Below, piece after piece: positions 1 to 6,312 of a stretch of DNA of 6,422 nt (within the stretch, counting starts at the first letter, position 1; each line of letters opens with the position of its first letter). Under the pieces are notes generated by a model. The model was not told where the DNA came from. It ran no database searches and was given only the letters and a program-made list of their open reading frames with translations. The position numbers and the translations under genes are program-made. The DNA is taken from positions 1 to 6,422 of the forward strand of contig CAIKHC010000134.1 of the NCBI GenBank assembly GCA_903827085.1, in the 5' to 3' direction. Source of the stretch: an uncultured Candidatus Nemicrothrix sp. GTDB lineage: Bacteria; Actinomycetota; Acidimicrobiia; Acidimicrobiales; Acidimicrobilacustridaceae.

Positions 1-146
1 AGCCGACCCGCTTCTTGCGGGACAACAACTCGTGGGTCGCCAACCCGAACAAGAAGTCGACCACCTTGTTCGGAAAGGACTGCATCAAGCGCCGAGACGT
101 CACCGAGAAGTCGGACAACACGACGCGAACTCGCGCGATCAAATAA
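1..146 (+). CDS. C-terminal fragment of an unrecognised protein (5' end outside window)
   Basis: An open frame enters from the left edge (first full codon at base 3) and ends at TAA 144-146, giving 47 visible residues. Nearly every codon ends in C or G (runs of AAC, AAG, GAC, ACC, GTC), as in the other genes here, so this is very probably a real coding end. The visible tail starts PTRFLRDNNSWVANPNKK and ends in TRAIK. It is hydrophilic and basic, rich in Asn, Lys, Arg and Thr, with one Cys and no membrane segment, which suggests a soluble or exposed C-terminus. I do not recognise the family, and a tail this short does not allow a functional call. The gene converges on the minus-strand gene ending at 275. 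Confidence is good that it codes and nil on function. Confidence 0.65.
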   Translation, partial: PTRFLRDNNSWVANPNKKSTTLFGKDCIKRRDVTEKSDNTTRTRAIK

Positions 147-274
147 CGCCGGATCCACAACGAAGAGAGCGGTGACCTGACGATGTTCCGAGGTTGCCGC
201 CGCCCATGCGGGATTGTCATCGAGACGGAGATCGCGACGGAACCACACCAATCCCGACGTTGATGACATTGCGA
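147..274. other. Convergent intergenic gap
   Basis: These 128 bases lie between two genes that point at each other, so they should carry transcription termination for both. I see no strong GC stem followed by a T-run on either strand. The only symmetry is a 7-base inverted pair, TGTCATC at 215-221 and GATGACA at 262-268, about 40 bases apart, which is too far and too short to call a terminator. A 22-codon ATG frame from 183 lacks the third-position G/C preference and a clear ribosome site, so I do not count it as a gene. Confidence 0.4.
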
Positions 275-1168
275 TCAGGCGATCGGTCGGCCGAAGGGCA
301 CTGTCGCCCAACTTTCAAGGAATGCTTCAGCAACTTCGCACGCACCAAGGAGCGGCCCATTTGGAGCATCGATGATTTGAGCGATTGCATCGCCAACAAG
401 CGCAGCTGGATCAGTTGACGAACCGTCGACTGGCCATGCGGCGAGGTGACCTGACGTTGTGACGAAATCAGGGAGAACAACGACACCGGATCGGCCAAAC
501 GAAGCGAGTGCTTTCGCTGAGACAGGCATCGGGCCGCTCGGCACAATCATCCGAGCTTTCACGTTGTCGGCGTTTGCAAGACCAATAAGGCCAACTTTCG
601 AACCGGCAACCAAGATTTCGACATCGGCATGAAGAACTGCGTTGGCGTCTTCAGAAACATCGGGCTCAACCACCGTTGCGCCCGCGGTACGGAAGAGTTC
701 GATGAGTGATGACGACATCGCGTCGAAGGTTTCGATCGCGACAGTGCGCCCAGAAAGCCCACCGAGTGCTCGGTCCGCAGCAGCGACGATGCCCGCGGCG
801 GTAAGCGCGTTGCGATCTGACCACCAAGCTTCGGGACGCGGATCACGGGACCGAAGACCAGCAAGGGCGTCGGCCGAAACTCCACGACCCGCGCTGAGGT
901 GAACGGTTGCGAAGGAATCTTCCGCCAACTCTGTGGCGAACGAACTGATGGCCTCATCTTTCGCATCAACCGGTGCGTTCACCGCTGCTGATGCACCCGA
1001 GACCTTGCGGCCAAAAAACGCATATCGGTAGGTCTCAGAACGTGCGAGCCAGGTCGCTCCGTCGACGAGCACCTTGGGTGCGGTACGGACGATTCCGACC
1101 GCCGCCGGAGCATCGTCAAGATCGATAACGACGAATCCGTCAGTTGAGGTGAGTTTGCGCGTAGTCAC
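275..1168 (-). CDS. Divergent Glu/Leu/Phe/Val dehydrogenase-like protein, probably catalytically altered
   Basis: With the GTG start at 1168 the product has 297 residues; an upstream ATG at 1219 would give 314 but leaves only 21 bases before the divergent pyrophosphatase gene. The order of motifs follows amino-acid dehydrogenases. LARSETYRYAFFGRK (about 41-55) sits where the family has its substrate-domain helix. GRTVAIETFDA (140-150) sits at the start of the Rossmann fold. VEILVAGS (183-190), NVKARMIVPSGP (202-213) and VVVLPDFVTTSGH (229-241) match the family pattern of DILIPAA, the A-x-I-I-x-E-G-A-N strand and LPD-x-x-x-N-x-G. Two key sites look lost. The GGGK lysine motif reads SGAS (57-60), and the GxGNVG nucleotide loop reads TFDAMS (147-152). 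At 297 residues it is shorter than typical glutamate dehydrogenases (over 400) and leucine dehydrogenases (about 350). It may be a non-catalytic paralogue, a binding or regulatory protein, or an enzyme with changed chemistry. No frameshift is visible and codon use looks normal, so it is not an obvious pseudogene. The family call rests on motif resemblance only. Confidence 0.6.
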   Translation of the reverse strand: MTTRKLTSTDGFVVIDLDDAPAAVGIVRTAPKVLVDGATWLARSETYRYAFFGRKVSGASAAVNAPVDAKDEAISSFATELAEDSFATVHLSAGRGVSADALAGLRSRDPRPEAWWSDRNALTAAGIVAAADRALGGLSGRTVAIETFDAMSSSLIELFRTAGATVVEPDVSEDANAVLHADVEILVAGSKVGLIGLANADNVKARMIVPSGPMPVSAKALASFGRSGVVVLPDFVTTSGHLAAWPVDGSSTDPAALVGDAIAQIIDAPNGPLLGACEVAEAFLESWATVPFGRPIA

Positions 1169-1228
1169 GGTCGGTGAGTCTCGCACAGTCGCCGAACACG
1201 TCCTTGCTCGGACAAGCATGGAACCGGG

Positions 1229-1234
1229 CAGAAT
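1229..1234 (+). promoter_or_regulatory. Possible -10 box for leaderless pyrophosphatase mRNA
   Basis: CAGAAT lies exactly six bases before the pyrophosphatase ATG at 1241, the same spacing as the clearer TAGACT box before the gene at 6313. A TTGCTC at 1204-1209 could act as a -35 element, but with a long 19-base spacer. No good Shine-Dalgarno sequence precedes 1241 (only GGCGGG directly abutting the ATG), which fits leaderless initiation. The box is a weak match to TAnnnT and the call is inference. Confidence 0.3.
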
Positions 1235-1240
1235 GGCGGG

Positions 1241-1732
1241 ATGGAAACCATCGATGTCGTCATCGAAATCCCCCGAGGCAGCCGAAATAAGTACGAGATC
1301 GACCACGAAACTGGCCGAATCCGCCTCGATCGCCGCCTCTTCTCCGCCACCACGTACCCCACCGAGTACGGCTTCATCCCCGACACGCTCTCTGAGGACG
1401 GCGACCCTCTCGATGTCCTCGTACTCACCGAGGACCCCACCTTCCCGGGGTGCTGGATTCATGTCCGCCCCGTCGGCGTGATGTGGATGACCGATGACGC
1501 TGGCCGCGACGCCAAGATTCTGTGTGTTCACCACCGCGAACCCCGATGGCGCGATGCGGTCGATATCGATGACATCCCGGCCGAGACACTCGCCGAGATC
1601 AAGCACTTCTTCTCCATCTACAAAGACCTCGAACCCGGAAAGTTCTCCGATGTCGGAGATTTCGAAGGACGCGCCTCGGCATGGACCGAAATCGAGGCAT
1701 CTCTGGCCCGCTACGTACCCCGAAAGCATTGA
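1241..1732 (+). CDS. ppa: Inorganic pyrophosphatase, family I
   Basis: The 163-residue cytoplasmic enzyme hydrolyses pyrophosphate to two phosphates with Mg2+, pulling nucleotide, nucleic-acid and tRNA-charging reactions forward. The family I active site is complete. IPRGSRNKYE (10-19) supplies Lys17 and Glu19. Arg31 and Tyr43 (in YPTEYGFIP) line the phosphate site. The signature EDGDPLDVLV (52-61) gives the metal-binding Asp53, Asp55 and Asp58. Asp85 and Asp90 in TDDAGRDAKIL bind further metals, and FFSIYKDLE (123-131) carries the phosphate-binding Tyr127-Lys128 pair. The length fits the short prokaryotic form (about 160-175). The ATG at 1241 leaves the usual N-terminal strand before IPRGS, so I accept it. 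The gene is divergent from the dehydrogenase-like gene and 114 bases ahead of the peroxiredoxin gene, which has its own ribosome site. Nothing is missing or odd. Confidence 0.97.
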   Translation: METIDVVIEIPRGSRNKYEIDHETGRIRLDRRLFSATTYPTEYGFIPDTLSEDGDPLDVLVLTEDPTFPGCWIHVRPVGVMWMTDDAGRDAKILCVHHREPRWRDAVDIDDIPAETLAEIKHFFSIYKDLEPGKFSDVGDFEGRASAWTEIEASLARYVPRKH

Positions 1733-1846
1733 TTGCGTTTCTCGAATCTCGGGGAAACCAATTCCCGACCTACAGGGTCGACTTTTGCGCCTGAGTCGGC
1801 CATGATGGCGACCCACCCACTTTCGAGCCACGGAGGCTTCCGAAAC
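1733..1846 (+). promoter_or_regulatory. Peroxiredoxin leader with Shine-Dalgarno site
   Basis: This 114-base gap carries GGAGG at 1832-1836, ten bases before the ATG at 1847. That decides the peroxiredoxin start over two in-frame ATGs at 1802 and 1805, which lack a comparable site. The frame is open through the whole gap, but its translation does not resemble the family. I see no convincing terminator for the pyrophosphatase gene. TACAGG at 1771-1776 could be a -10 box but has no good -35 partner, so whether the peroxiredoxin has its own promoter is undecided. Confidence 0.55.
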
Positions 1847-2482
1847 ATGGCACTACGGCTTGGCGATATCGCCCCCGACTTCACCGCTGACACCACTCAG
1901 GGCAGCGTTACCTTCCACGATTGGAAGGGCGACTCTTGGGCCATTCTCTTTTCTCACCCCAAGGACTTCACTCCGGTCTGCACCACCGAACTCGGCACCG
2001 TTGCCAAGCTCAAGCCCGAATGGGACAAGCGCAACGTCAAGCCGATCGGCCTTTCGGTCGACCCGGTCGACTCCCATATCTCTTGGGAAAGCGACATTGA
2101 GGAAACTCAAGGTCAGGCCGTCAATTTCCCCATGATCGCCGACCCAGAGCGCACCGTGGCCGACCTCTACGACATGATCCACCCCAACGCCAGCGACACC
2201 ATGACCGTTCGCTCGGTGTTCGTGATCGATCCGGCCAACAAGGTTCGGCTCATCCTCACCTACCCGGCCAGCACCGGTCGCAACTTCGACGAACTCCTTC
2301 GAGTCATCGACTCGCTTCAGCTCACCGATGGCTACAAGGTTGCAACTCCCGCGAACTGGAAAGACGGAGACGACGTCATTGTGGTTCCGGCTCTTTCTGA
2401 TGAAGAGGCCACCGAGCGTTTCCCCAAGGGATTCAAGAAGTTGAAGCCCTACCTTCGCATCACACCTCAGCCCAACCGCTGA
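1847..2482 (+). CDS. 1-Cys peroxiredoxin, Prx6 type
   Basis: The 211-residue cytoplasmic thiol peroxidase should reduce hydrogen peroxide and organic hydroperoxides. The start MALRLGDIAPDF is the usual Prx6 N-terminus and is preceded by a good GGAGG site. The thioredoxin-fold peroxidatic motif is HPKDFTPVCTTELG (37-50), with Thr42, Pro43 and the peroxidatic Cys45. The conserved active-site arginine is Arg122 in TMTVRSVFVID. The Prx6-specific C-terminal domain is present, with ATPANWKDGDDVIVVP (167-181 or so) and a final PKGFKKLKPYLRIT segment. Cys45 is the only cysteine in the protein, so no resolving cysteine exists and recycling must use an external thiol, as known for the 1-Cys class. Length is as expected (about 210-225). 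A strong hairpin follows 21 bases after the stop. Prx6 relatives are sometimes labelled AhpC/TSA; the C-terminal domain and the single Cys favour Prx6. Confidence 0.95.
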   Translation: MALRLGDIAPDFTADTTQGSVTFHDWKGDSWAILFSHPKDFTPVCTTELGTVAKLKPEWDKRNVKPIGLSVDPVDSHISWESDIEETQGQAVNFPMIADPERTVADLYDMIHPNASDTMTVRSVFVIDPANKVRLILTYPASTGRNFDELLRVIDSLQLTDGYKVATPANWKDGDDVIVVPALSDEEATERFPKGFKKLKPYLRITPQPNR

Positions 2483-2503
2483 ACAATCTGCAACCGATCT
2501 ACC

Positions 2504-2533
2504 AAAGGGGACGGGCGAGTGCCTGTCCCCTTT
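2504..2533 (+). terminator. Strong hairpin after the peroxiredoxin gene
   Basis: AAAGGGGAC (2504-2512) pairs perfectly with GTCCCCTTT (2525-2533). The inner GGGC and GCCT extend this to a 13-pair stem, counting one G-U, closed by a GAGT tetraloop. Its place between the peroxiredoxin stop (2482) and the next promoter fits a transcription terminator. The stem ends in TTT but is followed by GCGCG, so there is no long U-tract; termination may be inefficient, or the hairpin may instead protect the mRNA 3' end. Confidence 0.7.
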
Positions 2534-2547
2534 GCGCGTTCAGGGCC

Positions 2548-2553
2548 TAGCCT
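2548..2553 (+). promoter_or_regulatory. Putative -10 box of the ABC transporter operon (leaderless)
   Basis: TAGCCT is followed by seven bases and then GTG 2561, so transcription would begin at or within a base or so of the start codon. The stretch before the GTG (TTTCTCCC) has no Shine-Dalgarno sequence, consistent with leaderless translation. No good -35 hexamer is visible; that position falls on the right arm of the hairpin at 2504-2533. The TAGNCT-like box resembles TAGACT before the gene at 6313. Confidence 0.5.
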
Positions 2554-2560
2554 TTCTCCC

Positions 2561-3316
2561 GTGACAACGACCACTTCTTCCCCCGCCGATACGTCAACTG
2601 CTGCTCATACCGAGAGCGTCACCAAGGTCTACGGAGCCGGCGACACGCTCGTCACCGCCCTCGACAACGTGAGCGTTTCGTTCGAGCGCAGCAAGTTCAC
2701 CGCCATCATGGGCCCGTCCGGCAGCGGCAAGTCAACCCTCATGCATTGCGTTGCCGGTCTCGACACCATCAACACAGGGCGGATCTTCATTGGCGATGTC
2801 GACCTGAGCGGCTTGAACGACAAGCAACTCACGCGTATGCGCCGCGACACGATTGGTTTCGTGTTCCAGGCATTCAACCTCGTGCCGACACTGACCGCGC
2901 TCGAGAACATCACGCTTCCGATGGATCTCGCTGGTCGCGCTCCCGATCAGGAATGGCTCGACACCATTGTCGCCACCGTCGGACTTGGCGATCGCCTCTC
3001 TCATCGCCCCAGCGAACTTTCTGGCGGACAACAACAGCGAGTCGCTGTGGCTCGCGCACTCGCAAGTCAGCCCGCAATTATTTTTGCCGACGAGCCCACC
3101 GGCAATCTCGATTCTCGTAGCGGTTCAGAAATTCTTGAATTCATGCGCACCGCCGTTGACAAATTCTCGCAAACGATCGTGATGGTGACTCATGATCCGC
3201 TTGCCGCGAGTTACGCCGACCGTGTTGTCTTTCTCGTCGACGGCAAAGTCGTTGACGACTTGCAATCGCCCACCACAGATTCGGTGATCGATCGCATGAA
3301 GAGCTTCGGAGCCTGA
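2561..3316 (+). CDS. ABC transporter ATP-binding protein, MacB/LolD type
   Basis: The 251-residue cytoplasmic ATPase drives the FtsX-type permease encoded one base downstream. All nucleotide-binding elements are intact: Walker A GPSGSGKST (51-59), Q-loop Gln103 in FVFQAFNLVPTLTALEN, ABC signature LSGGQQQR (153-160), Walker B with catalytic Glu178 in IIFADEPTGNLDS (173-185), and the switch His211 in VTHDP. FQAFNLVPTLTALEN and DEPTGNLDS are typical of the MacB/LolD/FtsE group, which mechanically drives export or lipoprotein release and does not import solutes. I chose GTG 2561 because the -10-like TAGCCT lies just before it. A GTG frame from 2519 would start inside the hairpin and add 14 residues unlike the family. 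The N-terminus has a short Thr/Ser/Ala-rich tail (2-18) before the first strand. The substrate cannot be read from the sequence. Confidence 0.95.
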   Translation: MTTTTSSPADTSTAAHTESVTKVYGAGDTLVTALDNVSVSFERSKFTAIMGPSGSGKSTLMHCVAGLDTINTGRIFIGDVDLSGLNDKQLTRMRRDTIGFVFQAFNLVPTLTALENITLPMDLAGRAPDQEWLDTIVATVGLGDRLSHRPSELSGGQQQRVAVARALASQPAIIFADEPTGNLDSRSGSEILEFMRTAVDKFSQTIVMVTHDPLAASYADRVVFLVDGKVVDDLQSPTTDSVIDRMKSFGA

Positions 3317-3317
3317 C

Positions 3318-5876
3318 GTGCTGAAAGTGACGTTGCGTGGGCTCATGGCCCACAAGGTTCGCCTCATCGCGACCGCTGTCTCGGTATTGCTCGGCGTCGC
3401 GTTCATGTCGGGAACCCAGGTGCTTACATCAAGCGTCAGCGCGAGCTTCGACAAAGTCTTTGCTGATGTTTACGCCTCCATCGATGTTGTCGTTCGCTCA
3501 ACCAATGAAGTCGATACTCCATTTGGTCCGGAGCGGACACGAATCTCTGAGGCGGTACTTCCCACCCTCGTCGGTGTCCCCGGAGTCGAAGCAGCCGAGG
3601 GGCAAGTTGTCGGCCAGATCAGAGTGCTCGACAAGGACAACCAGCCGCTCGTCGCCGCGCAGGGACCTCCGAACTTCGGACTCAACTGGCTTACGTCGCC
3701 GGCGCTCAACGGATGGATCATTGTCGACGGAACGTCACCTGTTGCCGCTAGCGACATCGTTCTTGACGCAAAGAGCGCAAAAGACGGGAACTACGCGGTT
3801 GGCGACACGGTCAACGTTTCGGTCACCAATGGCGTGCAGCCGTTCAAGGTCGTAGGCATCGCAAAATTCGGAAAGCTTGAAACCTGGGGTGGCGCACAAG
3901 CCGCTCTGTTTTCGACATCCACTATCCAGACGCTGGTCGGCGAACCTGGGATGTATGACTGGATTTCCGTTGCAGGCCAGAACAATGAAACACAAACGCA
4001 ACTGAGTGACGAGATCTCCAAAGTCATTCCACCAGGAACTGAAGCCATTACCGGAGCGGAATTCACTGAAGAAAGTCAGAGCGCTTTCCAGAAGATCATC
4101 GGAATCTTCAGCACATTCCTCTTGGTGTTTGCGCTCATTGCATTGTTTGTTGGTTCATTCATCATCTACAACACCTTCTCAATCATCGTTGCGCAGAGAA
4201 CTCGCGAACTCGCCCTGCTTCGTGCACTCGGGGCGAGCCGCGGCCAGGTTTTGCGATCGATCGTCCTCGAAGCCTTCTTCGTGGGGCTTACCGCTTCCAT
4301 CGTTGGCGTGGGCTGCGGCGTTCTCTTGGCGATTGGTCTCAACAAGTTGATGCAGTCGATTGGCTTCTCCGGACCGGATACACCCATCGTCATCCCGCCC
4401 GTCGCAGTCGTCGTTTCGCTGCTCGTTGGAACAATCATCACCCTTGTTTCTGCACTCTTCCCGGCACGACGCGCGGCAACTGTTCCTCCGATCGCCGCAA
4501 TGCGCGATGTCGCTGTGGATCGCACCGGCGCATCGAAGATTCGTGTCGCATTCGGACTCATCCTTCTTGCACTCGGTGCATTCATGCTTTGGTTCGGTCT
4601 GAACGGCAATTCCGATTCAGGCCTTCAGATCATTGGTGGCGGAGCGTTCTTCGTCTTCATCGCTCTCACCGTCATCGGCCCTGTTATCGCGACACCGTTT
4701 GCCAGCGTTCTTGGTTGGCCCCTTCAGAAGGCGAGCCGAATCACCGGTCGCCTCGCACGCGAAAACGCCATGCGAAACCCGCGTCGAACCTCAACCACTG
4801 CCTCAGCGCTCATGATCGGCATCGGCCTTGTCGGATTCATCGCTGTAACTGCTCAGTCAGTGAAGGCCTCAACCGTCGACGCGATCAACCAGTCGGTCAC
4901 CGGCCAATACGTGGTGACAACTGAAAGTTTCGGCCCAACCGCACTCCCGCAATCAATGGCAGCGGAACTTGACGCAGTAACGGGAGTTCGCGTTGCTGCC
5001 GGAGTTAGCGCGACATTCGCCAATATCAACGACTCGGGCAAAATCATTCTCGCGGTTGATCCAGATGCAATCTCCGAGGTCATCGAATTTGATGACGTAG
5101 ACGGATCCTTCGCTTCGCTCGGAGTTGGCGAGATTGCGGCTTCGGAAAAACTCGCCGAGGAGAAGCAGCTCAAGATCGGTGATCCCGTTCAATTGGTCTT
5201 CATCCAAGGTGGGACAACCACTCTCACCCTTGGTTCGATCTACAAGACCGAATTCCCGATCCAAGGGCCGGGTTGGATCATCTCCACCGATCAATTCAAT
5301 ACGTTGGTGCCGCCTTCGCAGCAAACGTTTTTGTCCATCTACATCAAACTTGATGACACCTCTTCCGCTGGAGTCGATGCGGCACTCCCGGGACTCAAAG
5401 CGGTAACTGACACCGTCCCCGGCGCCAAACTTCAGAACCTGGAGGAGTACAAAAAAGCTCAGACCGATCAAGTCAACCAATTCCTGCAGATTGTCTACGT
5501 CCTGCTCGCACTCGCGCTGATCATCGCCATCGTTGGAGTGGTCAACACGTTGCTGTTGTCGGTCTATGAGCGAACTCGCGAACTTGGCCTCTTGCGTGCA
5601 GTCGGTATGAGTCGTCGACAAGTCCGTTCAACGATTCGCCTCGAGTCAGTAATCATCAGTTTGATGGGCACGCTCATCGGCCTCGCCATCGGCATCATTT
5701 TCGGATGGGCGCTCGTCACCGCATTGGTCGATGAGGGCATCACGTCGTTCGCGATTCCGTGGAGCCAGTTGTTCATCATCGTCATCATTGCGATCCTTGC
5801 TGGTGTTGGGGCGGCGCTCTACCCCGCACGCAGGGCGGCCCGCCTTGACGTACTCCGAGCGATCTCGAGCGACTGA
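3318..5876 (+). CDS. ABC transporter permease with two FtsX domains
   Basis: This 852-residue inner-membrane protein is the partner of the ATPase just upstream. It starts at GTG 3318, one base after that gene's stop, so the two are translationally linked. The layout is one N-terminal membrane segment (about 15-35), a large extracytoplasmic MacB-type domain (about 36-258), three segments (about 259-287, 315-342, 360-383), a central pair (about 408-428, 435-460), a segment near 496-515, a second extracytoplasmic domain (about 516-717), and three final segments (about 721-750, 775-803, 815-838). The two FtsX units are clearly duplicated: RTRELALLRALGASRGQV near 294 and RTRELGLLRAVGMSRRQV near 752 follow equivalent helices, and both units end in PARRAA. 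With ten segments in one chain, it can supply both halves of a transporter without dimerising. Actinobacterial relatives are annotated only as FtsX-like permeases of unknown cargo; lipid, lipoprotein or peptide export are possible. No periplasmic adaptor gene is nearby. Confidence 0.94.
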   Translation: MLKVTLRGLMAHKVRLIATAVSVLLGVAFMSGTQVLTSSVSASFDKVFADVYASIDVVVRSTNEVDTPFGPERTRISEAVLPTLVGVPGVEAAEGQVVGQIRVLDKDNQPLVAAQGPPNFGLNWLTSPALNGWIIVDGTSPVAASDIVLDAKSAKDGNYAVGDTVNVSVTNGVQPFKVVGIAKFGKLETWGGAQAALFSTSTIQTLVGEPGMYDWISVAGQNNETQTQLSDEISKVIPPGTEAITGAEFTEESQSAFQKIIGIFSTFLLVFALIALFVGSFIIYNTFSIIVAQRTRELALLRALGASRGQVLRSIVLEAFFVGLTASIVGVGCGVLLAIGLNKLMQSIGFSGPDTPIVIPPVAVVVSLLVGTIITLVSALFPARRAATVPPIAAMRDVAVDRTGASKIRVAFGLILLALGAFMLWFGLNGNSDSGLQIIGGGAFFVFIALTVIGPVIATPFASVLGWPLQKASRITGRLARENAMRNPRRTSTTASALMIGIGLVGFIAVTAQSVKASTVDAINQSVTGQYVVTTESFGPTALPQSMAAELDAVTGVRVAAGVSATFANINDSGKIILAVDPDAISEVIEFDDVDGSFASLGVGEIAASEKLAEEKQLKIGDPVQLVFIQGGTTTLTLGSIYKTEFPIQGPGWIISTDQFNTLVPPSQQTFLSIYIKLDDTSSAGVDAALPGLKAVTDTVPGAKLQNLEEYKKAQTDQVNQFLQIVYVLLALALIIAIVGVVNTLLLSVYERTRELGLLRAVGMSRRQVRSTIRLESVIISLMGTLIGLAIGIIFGWALVTALVDEGITSFAIPWSQLFIIVIIAILAGVGAALYPARRAARLDVLRAISSD

Positions 5877-6271
5877 TGGCTCACGATCCCGCACACCTCG
5901 AACCCGAGATCACCACGTTTCTCACCGAACGCCATTTGGCTTCGCTCACAACAATGCGCGCCGACAACACGCCGCATGTCGTTGCAGTTGGATTCACGTG
6001 GGACTCCGACGAATCACTCGTACGCGTCATCACCTGGGCCGGCAGCCGTAAAGCACGCAATGTTGCTGAGCGGCCCGGTTCACCAGCCGCGGTTTGCCAG
6101 GTCGACGGTGGACGTTGGCTTTCACTCGAAGGCACAGCGACAGTGACCAGCGATCCTGAACGGGTCGCGATGGCAGTCGCCCGCTACACCGAGCGTTATC
6201 GGGAACCAAAGCAACGCGACGACCGTGTCGTCATCGAGATCGCAATCACCCGAATCATGGGCCGGGGCTAA
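5876..6271 (+). CDS. PPOX-class F420-dependent oxidoreductase family protein
   Basis: The 131-residue protein has the small split-barrel flavin/deazaflavin-binding fold of the pyridoxamine-phosphate-oxidase superfamily. Visible family features are FLTERHLASLTTMRADNTPHVVAVGFTW in outline (15-42; beta strands with the D-x-x-P-x-V pattern), the cofactor-phosphate segment TWAGSRKARNVAERPG (53-68) with Lys59, Arg61 and Asn62, the strand RWLSLEGTATV (80-90), and a C-terminal RVVIEIAITRIMG strand. This pattern fits the F420-binding FDOR-B group found widely in actinobacteria, whose members reduce varied substrates including biliverdin and F420-linked compounds; which cofactor this one uses cannot be settled from sequence alone. 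Its ATG shares its A with the last base of the permease stop codon (TGATG), so it is probably translated by coupling in the transporter operon. The physiological link with the transporter is unknown. The length is normal for the family (about 125-150). Confidence 0.85.
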   Translation: MAHDPAHLEPEITTFLTERHLASLTTMRADNTPHVVAVGFTWDSDESLVRVITWAGSRKARNVAERPGSPAAVCQVDGGRWLSLEGTATVTSDPERVAMAVARYTERYREPKQRDDRVVIEIAITRIMGRG

Positions 6272-6300
6272 CGACCCGTGGCTCTGGGCCACACCCGCCG

Positions 6301-6306
6301 TAGACT
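6301..6306 (+). promoter_or_regulatory. Putative -10 box of the DtxR-family gene (leaderless)
   Basis: TAGACT ends six bases before ATG 6313, which puts the expected transcription start on the A of the start codon. There is no Shine-Dalgarno sequence in the six-base gap. TGGCTC at 6279-6284 could be a weak -35 element with a 16-base spacer. A short inverted repeat, GTGGC 6278-6282 and GCCAC 6288-6292, overlaps this -35 region. It could be a weak terminator stem for the upstream operon or an operator half-site pair; it is too short to decide. Confidence 0.55.
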
Positions 6307-6312
6307 CTCGGC

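Noticed and set aside
171..456. 12-base direct repeat GGTGACCTGACG at 171-182 and 445-456
   Set aside because: About one 12-base match is expected by chance in a window of this size, the flanks do not match, and one copy lies inside coding sequence.
1074..1481. 135-residue plus-strand open frame spanning the dehydrogenase-like gene start and the pyrophosphatase
   Set aside because: It is a Ser/Pro/Thr-rich shadow frame overlapping two better genes and has no motif.
1220..1831. Upstream extension of the minus-strand dehydrogenase-like frame, open to 1831 (518 residues in total)
   Set aside because: It runs antisense across the entire pyrophosphatase gene, whose active site is complete. The extra residues look like no family and arise from the G/C third-position bias of the opposite strand.
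1733..1846. N-terminal extension of the peroxiredoxin through the intergenic gap
   Set aside because: The family N-terminus begins at MALRLGDIAPDF and a GGAGG site precedes ATG 1847; the extension shows no family resemblance.
2519..2560. GTG at 2519 as start of the ABC ATPase
   Set aside because: It lies in the loop region of the hairpin, has no ribosome site, and the 14 added residues do not look like the family; GTG 2561 has a -10-like box just upstream.
4953..5621. 222-residue minus-strand open frame inside the permease gene
   Set aside because: It is antisense to a well-supported FtsX permease, has a low-complexity charged composition and no recognisable motif.
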